This document shows, piece after piece, positions 34,611 to 42,124 of a stretch of DNA of 64,000 nucleotides (position 1 is the stretch's first letter; every line of letters begins with the position of its first letter). Below the pieces are notes generated by a model. It was not told the DNA's origin and ran no database searches. It saw only the letters and a program-made list of their open reading frames with translations. The stretch is from Streptomyces sp. CB02980. Its GTDB lineage: Bacteria; Actinomycetota; Actinomycetes; Streptomycetales; Streptomycetaceae. The position numbers and the translations under genes were made by a program. The stretch is taken from assembly GCF_014451325.2 (NCBI RefSeq), contig NZ_JACSCH020000009.1, positions 124,001 to 188,000 of the forward strand, given 5' to 3'.

Positions 34611-34633
34611 ACGGTACGACCCACCACCGACAA
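34611..34633 (-). promoter_or_regulatory. RecA-NDp / PafBC-type DNA-damage promoter of ogt
   Basis: On the minus strand TTGTCGGTGGT - N6 - TACCGT, against TTGTCAGTGGC - N6 - TAGGGT: four mismatches in 17 fixed positions with exact spacing. The start codon follows after 7 bases. Confidence 0.8.
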
Positions 34634-34731
34634 CGGGGCCCGGAAGGCGGACGCAAGATCACGAACCGGTCTCGCTCAGGTCTCACGAGCGGAAATTCCC
34701 CGGTCACGTGGTCGCGTGGCCCCCGGCGCGC

Positions 34732-34757
34732 CATAATCTCGCCCCGGTAGTACTACC
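34732..34757 (+). promoter_or_regulatory. -10 box and 12-bp perfect palindrome before the MHYT gene
   Basis: CATAAT (34732-34737) resembles a -10 box. GGTAGTACTACC (34746-34757) is a perfect palindrome just downstream of the expected start of transcription, where a repressor would block elongation. Confidence 0.5.
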
Positions 34758-34813
34758 CAGCGGTACCGACTGTTTTCGGACGACGTGGCACCAGGGGTGG
34801 AGGACACACGCTC

Positions 34814-35713
34814 ATGCAGGGCACGGTCGACGGATTCAGCTACGGGATCGTCACTCCGGTGGCGGCCTTTCTCATGGCGTGCCTGGGCGGCGCCCTCGGC
34901 CTGCGCTGCACCACGAGATCGCTCCGCCACCGCGACAGCTTCAAGGCGGGCTGGCTCGCCCTCGGCGCCACGTCGATCGGCACCGGCATCTGGACCATGC
35001 ACTTCATCGCCATGATGGGCTTCTCGGTCCAGCAGGCGCCCATCCACTACGACCTGCCCATCACCTTCGCCAGCCTGGGCGTGGCCGTCCTGATGGTCGG
35101 CATCGGGATCTTCATCGTCGGATACCGGGGGGCGACCGCCCTCACCCTGGTCACCGGCGGCACCATCACCGGCCTCGGCGTGGCCACCATGCACTATCTG
35201 GGCATGGCCGGGATGCGTCTCCAGGGGCGCATCGAGTACGACACGCTCACCGTCGCGATGTCCGTGGTCATCGCCGTCGTGGCGGCCACGACGGCCCTCT
35301 GGGCGGCCGTCTCGGTACATGGATTTCTGGCCAGCCTCGGTGCGAGCCTGGTGATGGGCGTCGCCGTCAGTGGTATGCACTACACCGCCATGTCGGCGGT
35401 CAGCGTCCACCTGCACGGCGCGGAGCCCGTCAAGGGCACCGGCGACACCGCCACCGCGCTGCTGCTGCCGATGCTGATCGGCCCGGCGGTCTTCCTCATC
35501 CTCGCCGCCGTCGTCGTGATGTTCGACCCGCTCCTCGTGATGGGCGACCCGGACTGGCAGGGCCCCGCCGCCCGCACCCCGCACCGCCCCGGCGTGCCCG
35601 CCCCGCGCCACGTACCGTCCTACGGCGAGCCCGCCAACTGGACGGCCCGGCCCGCCGGACGCGGGACCCGCAGGAGCGCCCCGCGGGGCGGCCACCGCTC
35701 CCAGGACTGGTGA
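34814..35713 (+). CDS. MHYT-domain membrane sensor protein
   Basis: A 299-residue membrane protein with seven predicted helices and three MHYT-type motifs, MHFIAMMG (Met62), MHYLGMAG (Met126) and MHYTAMSA (Met188), in alternate helices. The family is proposed to bind copper through the Met/His residues and to sense oxygen, CO or NO. Here no GGDEF, EAL or kinase domain follows; the C-terminal 55 residues are a basic Pro/Arg tail, so output must be through another protein. GGAGG lies 10 bases before the ATG. It stands 62 bp upstream of uvrB on the same strand. Confidence 0.9.
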   Translation: MQGTVDGFSYGIVTPVAAFLMACLGGALGLRCTTRSLRHRDSFKAGWLALGATSIGTGIWTMHFIAMMGFSVQQAPIHYDLPITFASLGVAVLMVGIGIFIVGYRGATALTLVTGGTITGLGVATMHYLGMAGMRLQGRIEYDTLTVAMSVVIAVVAATTALWAAVSVHGFLASLGASLVMGVAVSGMHYTAMSAVSVHLHGAEPVKGTGDTATALLLPMLIGPAVFLILAAVVVMFDPLLVMGDPDWQGPAARTPHRPGVPAPRHVPSYGEPANWTARPAGRGTRRSAPRGGHRSQDW

Positions 35714-35746
35714 CGGAGGGCCGCTGCCGAGCCGATCACCACCCGA

Positions 35747-35769
35747 GTGTCAGTGCCGGGTCGTACGGT
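35747..35769 (+). promoter_or_regulatory. RecA-NDp / PafBC-type DNA-damage promoter of uvrB
   Basis: GTGTCAGTGCC - N6 - TACGGT, against TTGTCAGTGGC - N6 - TAGGGT: three mismatches and exact spacing. The uvrB ATG follows 6 bases after the -10 box, so the mRNA should be leaderless. Confidence 0.82.
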
Positions 35770-35775
35770 GGTTGC

Positions 35776-37905
35776 ATGCGGCCCGTTTCCAAGATCGAAC
35801 GTTCGTTGGCGCCCTTCGAGGTCGTCAGTGAGTACAAGCCCAACGGCGACCAGCCCGCGGCCATCGCCGACCTGGAGCGGCGTATCCGCGCGGGCGAGAA
35901 GGACGTCGTGCTCCTCGGTGCCACCGGCACCGGAAAGTCCGCCACCACCGCGTGGATGATCGAGAAGCTCCAGCGCCCCACCCTGGTGATGGCGCCGAAC
36001 AAGACCCTGGCCGCCCAGCTGGCGAACGAGTTCCGCGAGCTCCTGCCGAACAACGCGGTCGAGTACTTCGTCTCGTACTACGACTACTACCAGCCCGAGG
36101 CGTACGTGCCGCAGTCGGACACGTACATCGAGAAGGACTCCTCCATCAACGAGGAGGTGGAGCGGCTCCGCCACTCCGCGACGAACTCCCTGCTCACCCG
36201 CAGGGACGTCATCGTGGTCGCCTCCGTCTCCTGCATCTACGGCCTCGGCACGCCCCAGGAGTACGTGGACCGGATGGTCCCGCTCAAGGTCGGCGAGGAA
36301 CTCGACCGCGACCAGCTGCTCCGCCGCTTCGTCGACATCCAGTACACGCGGAACGACCTGGCGTTCACCCGCGGCACCTTCCGGGTCCGCGGCGACACCA
36401 TCGAGATCTTCCCGGTCTACGAGGAGCTCGCCGTCCGCATCGAGATGTTCGGCGACGAGATCGAGGCCCTCTCCACCCTCCACCCGCTCACCGGCGAGGT
36501 CATCAGCGAGGACCGCGAGCTGTACGTGTTCCCCGCCAGCCACTACGTCGCCGGCCCCGAGCGCATGGAGCGCGCGGTCAACGACATCGAGCGCGAGCTG
36601 GAGGGCCGCCTCGCCGAGCTCGACAAGCAGGGCAAGCACCTGGAGTCCCAGCGCCTGCGCATGCGGACCACGTACGACCTGGAGATGATGCGCCAGATCG
36701 GCTCCTGCTCCGGCATCGAGAACTACTCGATGCACTTCGACGGCCGCGACCCCGGATCCGCGCCCAACACCCTCATCGACTACTTCCCCGAGGACTTCCT
36801 GCTCGTCATCGACGAGTCGCACGTCACCGTGCCGCAGATCGGCGCCATGTACGAGGGCGACGCCTCCCGCAAGCGGACCCTGGTCGACCACGGCTTCCGG
36901 CTCCCGTCCGCCCTCGACAACCGCCCGCTGAAGTGGGAGGAGTTCCAGCAGCGGATCGGCCAGACCGTCTACCTCTCCGCGACCCCCGGCACGTACGAAC
37001 TCTCGCGCGGCGACGGCTTCGTCGAGCAGATCATCCGCCCCACCGGGCTCGTCGACCCCGAGGTCGTCGTCAAGCCCACCGAGGGACAGATCGACGACCT
37101 GGTCCACGAGATCAGACTGCGCACCGAGCGCGACGAGCGCGTCCTCGTCACCACCCTCACCAAGAAGATGGCCGAGGACCTCACCGACTACTTCCTGGAG
37201 CTCGGCATCCAGGTGCGCTATCTCCACAGCGATGTCGACACCCTGCGCCGGATCGAGCTGCTGCGCGAACTGCGCGCCGGTGAGTACGACGTCCTCGTCG
37301 GCATCAACCTCCTCCGTGAGGGCCTCGACCTCCCCGAGGTGTCCCTCGTCGCCATCCTCGACGCCGACAAGCAGGGCTTCCTGCGCTCCGGGACCTCCCT
37401 GATCCAGACGATCGGCCGTGCCGCGCGAAACGTCTCGGGCCAGGTCCACATGTACGCGGACCGGATCACCCCGGCGATGGAGCAGGCCATCGACGAGACC
37501 AACCGGCGCCGCGAGAAGCAGATCGCGTACAACACGGAGAAGGGCATCGACCCGCAGCCGCTCCGGAAGAAGATCAACGACATCGTCGCGACCATCGCGC
37601 GCGAGGAGATCGACACCGAGGAACTCCTCGGCAGCGGCTACCGCCAGGGCAAGGAGGGCAAGGGCGCCAAGGCCCCCGTCCCCTCGCTCGCCGCGCACGG
37701 CGTCAAGGGCAAGGGCAAGGCCGGCTCGACGGTCGAACTCGGGGACCGGCCCGCCACCGAACTGGCCGCGATCATCGAGGAGATGACCGACCGGATGCGG
37801 GCCGCCGCCGCCGAGCTGCAGTTCGAGGTGGCCGCCCGGCTCCGTGACGAAGTGGGAGAGCTGAAGAAGGAGTTGCGCCAGATGAAGGAGGCGGGACTCG
37901 CCTGA
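35776..37905 (+). CDS. uvrB: Excinuclease ABC subunit B
   Basis: A 709-residue damage-verifying helicase-like subunit of nucleotide excision repair. It takes DNA from UvrA, threads a strand behind its beta-hairpin and recruits UvrC. Walker A GATGTGKS lies near residue 46, the hairpin segment YYDYYQPEAYVP near 103, ESHV-type Walker B (VIDESHVT), helicase motifs through TIGRAARN, and the C-terminal UVR domain (FEVAARLRDEVGELK) that binds UvrC. Typical length is 670-720. ATG 35776 has no ribosome-binding site, in keeping with a leaderless transcript. TerD follows 177 bp later with its own promoter. Confidence 0.98.
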   Translation: MRPVSKIERSLAPFEVVSEYKPNGDQPAAIADLERRIRAGEKDVVLLGATGTGKSATTAWMIEKLQRPTLVMAPNKTLAAQLANEFRELLPNNAVEYFVSYYDYYQPEAYVPQSDTYIEKDSSINEEVERLRHSATNSLLTRRDVIVVASVSCIYGLGTPQEYVDRMVPLKVGEELDRDQLLRRFVDIQYTRNDLAFTRGTFRVRGDTIEIFPVYEELAVRIEMFGDEIEALSTLHPLTGEVISEDRELYVFPASHYVAGPERMERAVNDIERELEGRLAELDKQGKHLESQRLRMRTTYDLEMMRQIGSCSGIENYSMHFDGRDPGSAPNTLIDYFPEDFLLVIDESHVTVPQIGAMYEGDASRKRTLVDHGFRLPSALDNRPLKWEEFQQRIGQTVYLSATPGTYELSRGDGFVEQIIRPTGLVDPEVVVKPTEGQIDDLVHEIRLRTERDERVLVTTLTKKMAEDLTDYFLELGIQVRYLHSDVDTLRRIELLRELRAGEYDVLVGINLLREGLDLPEVSLVAILDADKQGFLRSGTSLIQTIGRAARNVSGQVHMYADRITPAMEQAIDETNRRREKQIAYNTEKGIDPQPLRKKINDIVATIAREEIDTEELLGSGYRQGKEGKGAKAPVPSLAAHGVKGKGKAGSTVELGDRPATELAAIIEEMTDRMRAAAAELQFEVAARLRDEVGELKKELRQMKEAGLA

Positions 37906-37947
37906 CCGGACGCGGTCCGGTGGAGGATCGGGGGTGTGGTCCGGCGC

Positions 37948-37988
37948 GCGGTCCGGTGTGTTGCAAGACCGACACAAAACCGGACCGC
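37948..37988 (+). terminator. uvrB terminator
   Basis: GCGGTCCGGT (37948-37957) pairs with ACCGGACCGC (37979-37988), with inner TGTGT/ACACA pairing. A shorter hairpin ACCGGAC-gcg-GTCCGGT (37905-37921) overlaps the stop codon region. Confidence 0.65.
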
Positions 37989-37997
37989 ACCTCCGCG

Positions 37998-38020
37998 CTG
38001 TCAGTGGTGCTGCGTAATGT
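37998..38020 (+). promoter_or_regulatory. RecA-NDp / PafBC-type DNA-damage promoter of terD
   Basis: CTGTCAGTGGT - N6 - TAATGT, against TTGTCAGTGGC - N6 - TAGGGT: four mismatches in 17, exact spacing, with the core TGTCAGTGG perfect. Transcription would start about 56 bases before the GTG. Confidence 0.72.
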
Positions 38021-38082
38021 GCTCGACAACCGCACGCACCGGAACAGCGGGCGCGGGGAACGCTAACGAGAGGGGCAAACGC

Positions 38083-38661
38083 GTGTCGGTCAACATGACC
38101 AAGGGTCAGGCCATCAGCCTGGAGAAGCAGGGTGGGGGCAGCCTCAGCCAGGTGCGGATGGGTCTCGGCTGGCAGGCCGCGCCGCGCCGCGGTCTCTTCG
38201 GCAAGCGCACCCAGGAGATCGACCTGGACGCCTCGGCCGTCCTCTTCGCGGACAAGCAGCCGGTCGACGTGGTCTTCTTCCGTCACCTGGTCAGCGACGA
38301 CGGCTCGGTCAAGCACACCGGCGACAACCTGGTCGGCGGCGCGGGTCAGGGCGGGGACGACGAGGCGATCCTCGTCGACCTCCAGCGGGTCCCGGTGCAC
38401 ATCGACCAGATCGTCTTCACGGTGAACTCCTTCACCGGCCAGACGTTCCAGGAGGTGCAGAACGCGTTCTGCCGCATCGTCGACGAGGCGAACGGCCAGG
38501 AGCTCGCGCGCTACACCCTCGACGGCGGCGGCAACTACACCGCGCAGATCATGGCGAAGGTGCACCGGGTCGGCTCCGGCTGGCAGATGACCGCCCTGGG
38601 CAACCCGGCCAACGGCCGCACCTTCCAGGACCTGATGCCCGCGATCCTGCCGCACCTGTAG
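38083..38661 (+). CDS. terD: TerD-family tellurite-resistance/stress protein
   Basis: A 192-residue TerD protein, a beta-sandwich that binds calcium and takes part in poorly understood stress responses (tellurite, phage, oxidative or DNA stress). The family segments are here: GQAISLEKQGGG at the start, GLGWQ, DLDASAVLF, the acidic Ca-binding region HTGDNLVGGAGQGGDDE (in parts), and VFTVNSFTGQTFQEV, CRIVD. Start GTG 38083 has GAGAGGGG 8 bases upstream. It is followed by a strong hairpin, so it is probably monocistronic. Its promoter matches the DNA-damage class seen at uvrB just upstream. Confidence 0.95.
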   Translation: MSVNMTKGQAISLEKQGGGSLSQVRMGLGWQAAPRRGLFGKRTQEIDLDASAVLFADKQPVDVVFFRHLVSDDGSVKHTGDNLVGGAGQGGDDEAILVDLQRVPVHIDQIVFTVNSFTGQTFQEVQNAFCRIVDEANGQELARYTLDGGGNYTAQIMAKVHRVGSGWQMTALGNPANGRTFQDLMPAILPHL

Positions 38662-38684
38662 GCAGGACCGCACCGCACCCACCC

Positions 38685-38719
38685 ACAGCTCCCGGAGGCA
38701 GCAGGCCACCGGGAGCTGT
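38685..38719 (+). terminator. terD terminator hairpin
   Basis: ACAGCTCCCGG pairs perfectly with CCGGGAGCTGT around a 13-base loop, 24 bases after the stop. Confidence 0.7.
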
Positions 38720-38750
38720 CCCGCATGAACCGCACCTGTTGTCACGCCGA

Positions 38751-38822
38751 GAACGCCCAGAACACCGCGAACACCGCGAACACCGCGAACACCGCGAACA
38801 CCGCGAACACCGAGAACGCCGA
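38751..38822. repeat. 9-bp tandem repeat, eight units, upstream of the second terD-like gene
   Basis: Units of 9 bp: GAACGCCCA, five identical GAACACCGC, GAACACCGA, GAACGCCGA. The array ends 21 bases before the ATG and directly adjoins the ribosome-binding site. Confidence 0.97.
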
Positions 38823-38843
38823 AAAGCCGAGGGGACAGAGTCG

Positions 38844-40775
38844 ATGACGGCCGAGCTGGTCCGGGGGCAGAACCACCCCCTGCCCGACACCCGACTGGAG
38901 ATCCGGGTGTCGGCCGGTCACCCTGTCCTCGCCGGCGCCACCCTCGGCGACGAGCAGGGCAGGGTCCCCGGCGTGGAGTGGATCGCCCACCCCGGAGCGC
39001 CCTCCCTGCCCGGGGTCGACGTCCCCGGACAGGCCGCCGCCGACCATCGCCTCTCCGTGGACCTGGAGGCCGTCCCCGGCGCCGTCCACCGGGTCTCCGT
39101 GCTCCTCGCGCTGCCCGGGCCGCGCGCGGGCGGAGCTGCCCGCTTCGGAACGGTCGCCGCCCCGTTCGTGGCCGTCGCCGGCCCCGACGGCGCCGAGATC
39201 GCCACCTTCACGATCACCGGACTCGACAGCGAGTCCGCCGTCGTCGCCCTGGAGCTGTACCGCCGCCAGGGCACCTGGAAGGTCCGCGCCATGGGCCAGG
39301 GGTACGAGGGCGGGCTCGCCGCCCTCCTCGGCGACCAGGGCCTGGAGCGCCCCGCCGACCTGGCCGCGACGATCCTGGAGACCGTCGCGCAGGGACCGGC
39401 ACCGGTCGCCGCTCCGGCACAGCACGTCCACGAGGCGGAGCGCGTACGCCACACGGCACCGGTGGCGGACCCGGCCCCGACCGCCCCGGCCGGCCCGCCG
39501 ACCCCGCCGTCGGGCATCGGCACGGACACGCCCGCCCCGGCGACGAGCGGCGGTCCGGTCGACTACGCTCACCCCCGCCGCCAGGCCGCCCCGGCACCCG
39601 GTCCCGCACCCGTACCGGAGTCCGAGCCCCGGCACGGGCCGCCCACACCGGTCGCCGGTGACGCGTCGGGCTGGTCCATGGACGAGCGCCTGTACAACCA
39701 GGTGTGGGGCATGTTCGAGGACCTGGCCCGGACCGCCGCCGCCTACCGCAGCGCCTGCGAGTTCGCCGAGAACCGGCTCGACCGGGAGCTCGACCAGACG
39801 CTCTCCGACTACCGTGCCCGCGCCGACGGCGCCAACGACGCCGCGCGGGCCGCCGCCCGCGCCCGGCACGACGAGCTGGTGGCGCGGGCGCAGGAGGTCC
39901 TGGACCGGGACCTCGCCCAGCTCGTGGCCGAGTCCGAGGTCGTCGAGCCCGCCCTGCCCGCCGCCTTCGCCCGCTGGGAGAACCCGGTCTGGCAGGCCTA
40001 CCGCATCCCGGCCGAGGAGCCGATGGCCGTCCGTCTCGGCGACCTCCACCTTCCCGAGCGGACGGATCTGCGGATCCCCATGCTCGTCCGGCTGCCGCTG
40101 GAGCGGGGGCTCTGGGTGGACAGCGGCCGAGGGCACTCCGAGGCCGCCGGTCTCCTCGACGAGGTCGAACTGCGGCGGCTCGCCCTGGACTGCGCGGTCG
40201 CGCACGCGGCCCGGCTGCTCGCGGCGCACCCGGCGGGCGCGTTCACCGTCCATGTCGTCGACCCGGCCGGTGCGGGCACCGCCGCGCTCGCGCCCCTCGT
40301 GGAGACGGGCGTCCTCGCGGCCCCGCCGGCCCGGGGCGCGGCAGGGGTCTCGGCGGTCCTCGAGCAGCTGACCGAGCGGGTCGACCTGTTGCAGATGGCG
40401 GTGCGGGCGGGAGCCTCCGACGCCCTGCCGCCCGGTCTGGACGCGGCCCGGCAGCTGCTGCTCGTGCACGACTTCCCGCACGGCTTCGACGACCGGGCGG
40501 TCACCCGCCTCCGGTACCTCGCCGACGAGGGCCCGTCGGTCGGCGTGCACCTCCTGATGGTGGCGGACCGGGAGGACGCGTCCGCGTACGGGCCGCTGCT
40601 CGACCCGCTGTGGCGCTCGCTGCTCCGGCTCACCCCCGTCGCGGACGACCACCTCGCCGATCCGTGGGTCGGCCACGCCTGGTCGTACGAGCCTCCGATG
40701 CTTCCGCCGGGCAGCGCGGTGCTCCGTCAGGTCCTCGGACAGGTGGCGGCGGCCCGCCACGGAAAGCGGCCCTGA
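38844..40775 (+). CDS. TerD-domain protein fused to a coiled-coil and degenerate FtsK-like domain
   Basis: A 643-residue protein. Residues 1-185 are a TerD-like domain (LVRGQNHPLPD, ALELYRRQGTWKVRAMGQGYEGGLAALL in parts). A Pro/Ala-rich linker (190-270) follows, then a helical region (about 275-375) with DERLYNQVWGMFEDLARTAAAYR (in parts) and Arg/Ala/Glu-rich coiled coil. The last 270 residues have strands like an FtsK/HerA-type ATPase (MLVRLPLERGLWVDSG, LLLVHDFPHG, GVHLLMVADRED), but the P-loop position reads DSGRGHSEAA, with no GKS. It is probably a scaffold that does not hydrolyse ATP. GAGGGGA lies 9 bases before ATG 38844. It sits between terD and terC, supporting a Ter stress role. Confidence 0.82.
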   Translation: MTAELVRGQNHPLPDTRLEIRVSAGHPVLAGATLGDEQGRVPGVEWIAHPGAPSLPGVDVPGQAAADHRLSVDLEAVPGAVHRVSVLLALPGPRAGGAARFGTVAAPFVAVAGPDGAEIATFTITGLDSESAVVALELYRRQGTWKVRAMGQGYEGGLAALLGDQGLERPADLAATILETVAQGPAPVAAPAQHVHEAERVRHTAPVADPAPTAPAGPPTPPSGIGTDTPAPATSGGPVDYAHPRRQAAPAPGPAPVPESEPRHGPPTPVAGDASGWSMDERLYNQVWGMFEDLARTAAAYRSACEFAENRLDRELDQTLSDYRARADGANDAARAAARARHDELVARAQEVLDRDLAQLVAESEVVEPALPAAFARWENPVWQAYRIPAEEPMAVRLGDLHLPERTDLRIPMLVRLPLERGLWVDSGRGHSEAAGLLDEVELRRLALDCAVAHAARLLAAHPAGAFTVHVVDPAGAGTAALAPLVETGVLAAPPARGAAGVSAVLEQLTERVDLLQMAVRAGASDALPPGLDAARQLLLVHDFPHGFDDRAVTRLRYLADEGPSVGVHLLMVADREDASAYGPLLDPLWRSLLRLTPVADDHLADPWVGHAWSYEPPMLPPGSAVLRQVLGQVAAARHGKRP

Positions 40776-40830
40776 GAGCTGACGGCCCGACAGCCCTGAC
40801 CTGGCCTCTTGGCGGCCCTTTACCCTTCCC

Positions 40831-40860
40831 TTTACCTTCTCTTGGGTTTTCGGGTAGTCT
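40831..40860 (+). promoter_or_regulatory. Candidate terC promoter
   Basis: TTTACC (40831-40836), 18 bases, TAGTCT (40855-40860). Transcription would start near 40867, right at the 5' side of the riboswitch. Confidence 0.55.
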
Positions 40861-40864
40861 TCTC

Positions 40865-40991
40865 CATGCGGAGGGGAGTACTCCCCATGCGCGGCGTACC
40901 CGTCAATACGGACGGATCATCCATGATCCGATCCCGGGGCGTCGGCCCGGCAGCGATCGTCCGTCGCCCGGGTGGAAGAGACCTCCGGCAG
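40865..40991 (+). promoter_or_regulatory. yybP-ykoY (Mn2+) riboswitch upstream of terC
   Basis: The class signature is present: 5' P1 strand GCGGAGG followed by GGGGAGTACTCCCC, a long arm with GGGGCGTCGG, and the 3' element GGTGGAAGAGACCTCCGGC, whose CCTCCGGC closes P1. This class binds manganese and is commonly found upstream of terC-type membrane proteins, including in actinobacteria. The aptamer ends about 40 bases before the GTG, so control could act on ribosome access. Confidence 0.85.
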
Positions 40992-41031
40992 CGACGACGC
41001 TGATCAGTAGCCGTACGACGCCGGAGGCGCA

Positions 41032-42048
41032 GTGGACGTTTCAATGACCCTGTGGGTAGTGACCATTCTTGGTCTCGCTGCCCTGATCGGTGCCGACTTC
41101 TTCATCGGGCGCAAGCCCCATGACGTGTCGGTCAAGGAAGCCGGAATCTGGACGATCGTCTGGATCGTGCTTGCCGGACTCTTCGGCCTAGGCCTGCTGT
41201 TCTTCGGCAACAGTCAGGCGTCCGGCGAGTTCTTCGCCGGCTACATCACCGAGAAGTCGCTCAGTGTCGACAACCTCTTCGTCTTCGTCCTGATCATGGC
41301 GAAGTTCGCGGTGCCCTCCCACCTCCAGCAGCGCGTGCTGCTCGTGGGCGTGGTGATCGCGCTGGTGCTCCGCACGATCTTCATCGCCGCGGGCGCCGCG
41401 ATCATCGCGAGCTTCTCCTGGGTCTTCTACCTCTTCGGCGCGTTCCTGATCTACACCGCCTGGAAGCTCATCCAGGAGGCGCGCGCGGACGAGGACGAGG
41501 ACGACTGGGAGGAGAACCGCCTCCTCAAGACCGTCGAGAAGAAGTTCGGCGTCGCCGACCGGTACCACGGCACCAAGCTGTTCATCCGGAACAACGGCAA
41601 GCGGATCATGACCCCGCTGATGGTCGTCATGCTGGCCATCGGCACCACCGACATCCTCTTCGCCCTCGACTCCATCCCGGCGATCTTCGGCCTCACCCAG
41701 GACCCGTACATCGTCTTCACCGCCAACGCCTTCGCCCTGATGGGTCTGCGACAGCTGTACTTCCTGATCGGCGGCCTGCTCAAGAAGCTGGTCCACCTCA
41801 GCTACGGCCTGTCGGTGATCCTGGGCTTCATCGGCGTCAAGCTCGTGCTGCACGCCCTGCACGAGTCCGGGGTGCACGTCCCGGAGATCAGCATCCCGTT
41901 CTCGCTCGCCGTCATCGGCGGTGTCCTGGTCATCACCACGATCACCAGCCTGATCGCCTCGAAGAGGCAGTCGGAGCGAGCCGCGGCCGAGGGCGTGACC
42001 GATGCCGACGGCATCGACGATGCCAAGAAGGACAGCGTCGGCGCCTGA
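41032..42048 (+). CDS. terC: TerC/Alx-family integral membrane protein
   Basis: A 338-residue membrane protein with about nine helices of the TerC family. The conserved acidic motifs are seen: GYITEKSLSVDNLFVF (in the third helix) and TTDILFALDSIPAIFG in the second half, whose Asp residues line a probable metal path. A charged cytosolic loop DEDEDDWEENR lies between. Alx/MntP-type relatives export or sense manganese, and the Mn2+ riboswitch upstream supports a manganese export role over tellurite itself. Start GTG 41032 with GGAGG 5 bases upstream; ATG 41044 is an alternative. A very stable hairpin follows. Confidence 0.95.
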   Translation: MDVSMTLWVVTILGLAALIGADFFIGRKPHDVSVKEAGIWTIVWIVLAGLFGLGLLFFGNSQASGEFFAGYITEKSLSVDNLFVFVLIMAKFAVPSHLQQRVLLVGVVIALVLRTIFIAAGAAIIASFSWVFYLFGAFLIYTAWKLIQEARADEDEDDWEENRLLKTVEKKFGVADRYHGTKLFIRNNGKRIMTPLMVVMLAIGTTDILFALDSIPAIFGLTQDPYIVFTANAFALMGLRQLYFLIGGLLKKLVHLSYGLSVILGFIGVKLVLHALHESGVHVPEISIPFSLAVIGGVLVITTITSLIASKRQSERAAAEGVTDADGIDDAKKDSVGA

Positions 42049-42070
42049 CCCGCCCGGCACAGGGCATGAA

Positions 42071-42115
42071 GACGGCGACGGCCGGCCGGGGACTCCCCGG
42101 CCGGCCGTCGCCGTC
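42071..42115. terminator. Bidirectional terminator between terC and the MHS transporter gene
   Basis: A perfect 21-bp stem (42071-42091 with 42095-42115) closes on a 3-base loop ACT. It lies between two convergent genes, 22 bases after the terC stop, so it can serve both. Confidence 0.9.
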
Positions 42116-42124
42116 TCTCCGTCC

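Noticed and set aside
35791..35805. CGAACGTTCG as a LexA box for uvrB
   Set aside because: The half-sites abut without the four-base spacer of the actinobacterial GAACNNNNGTTC box, and it lies inside the coding sequence.
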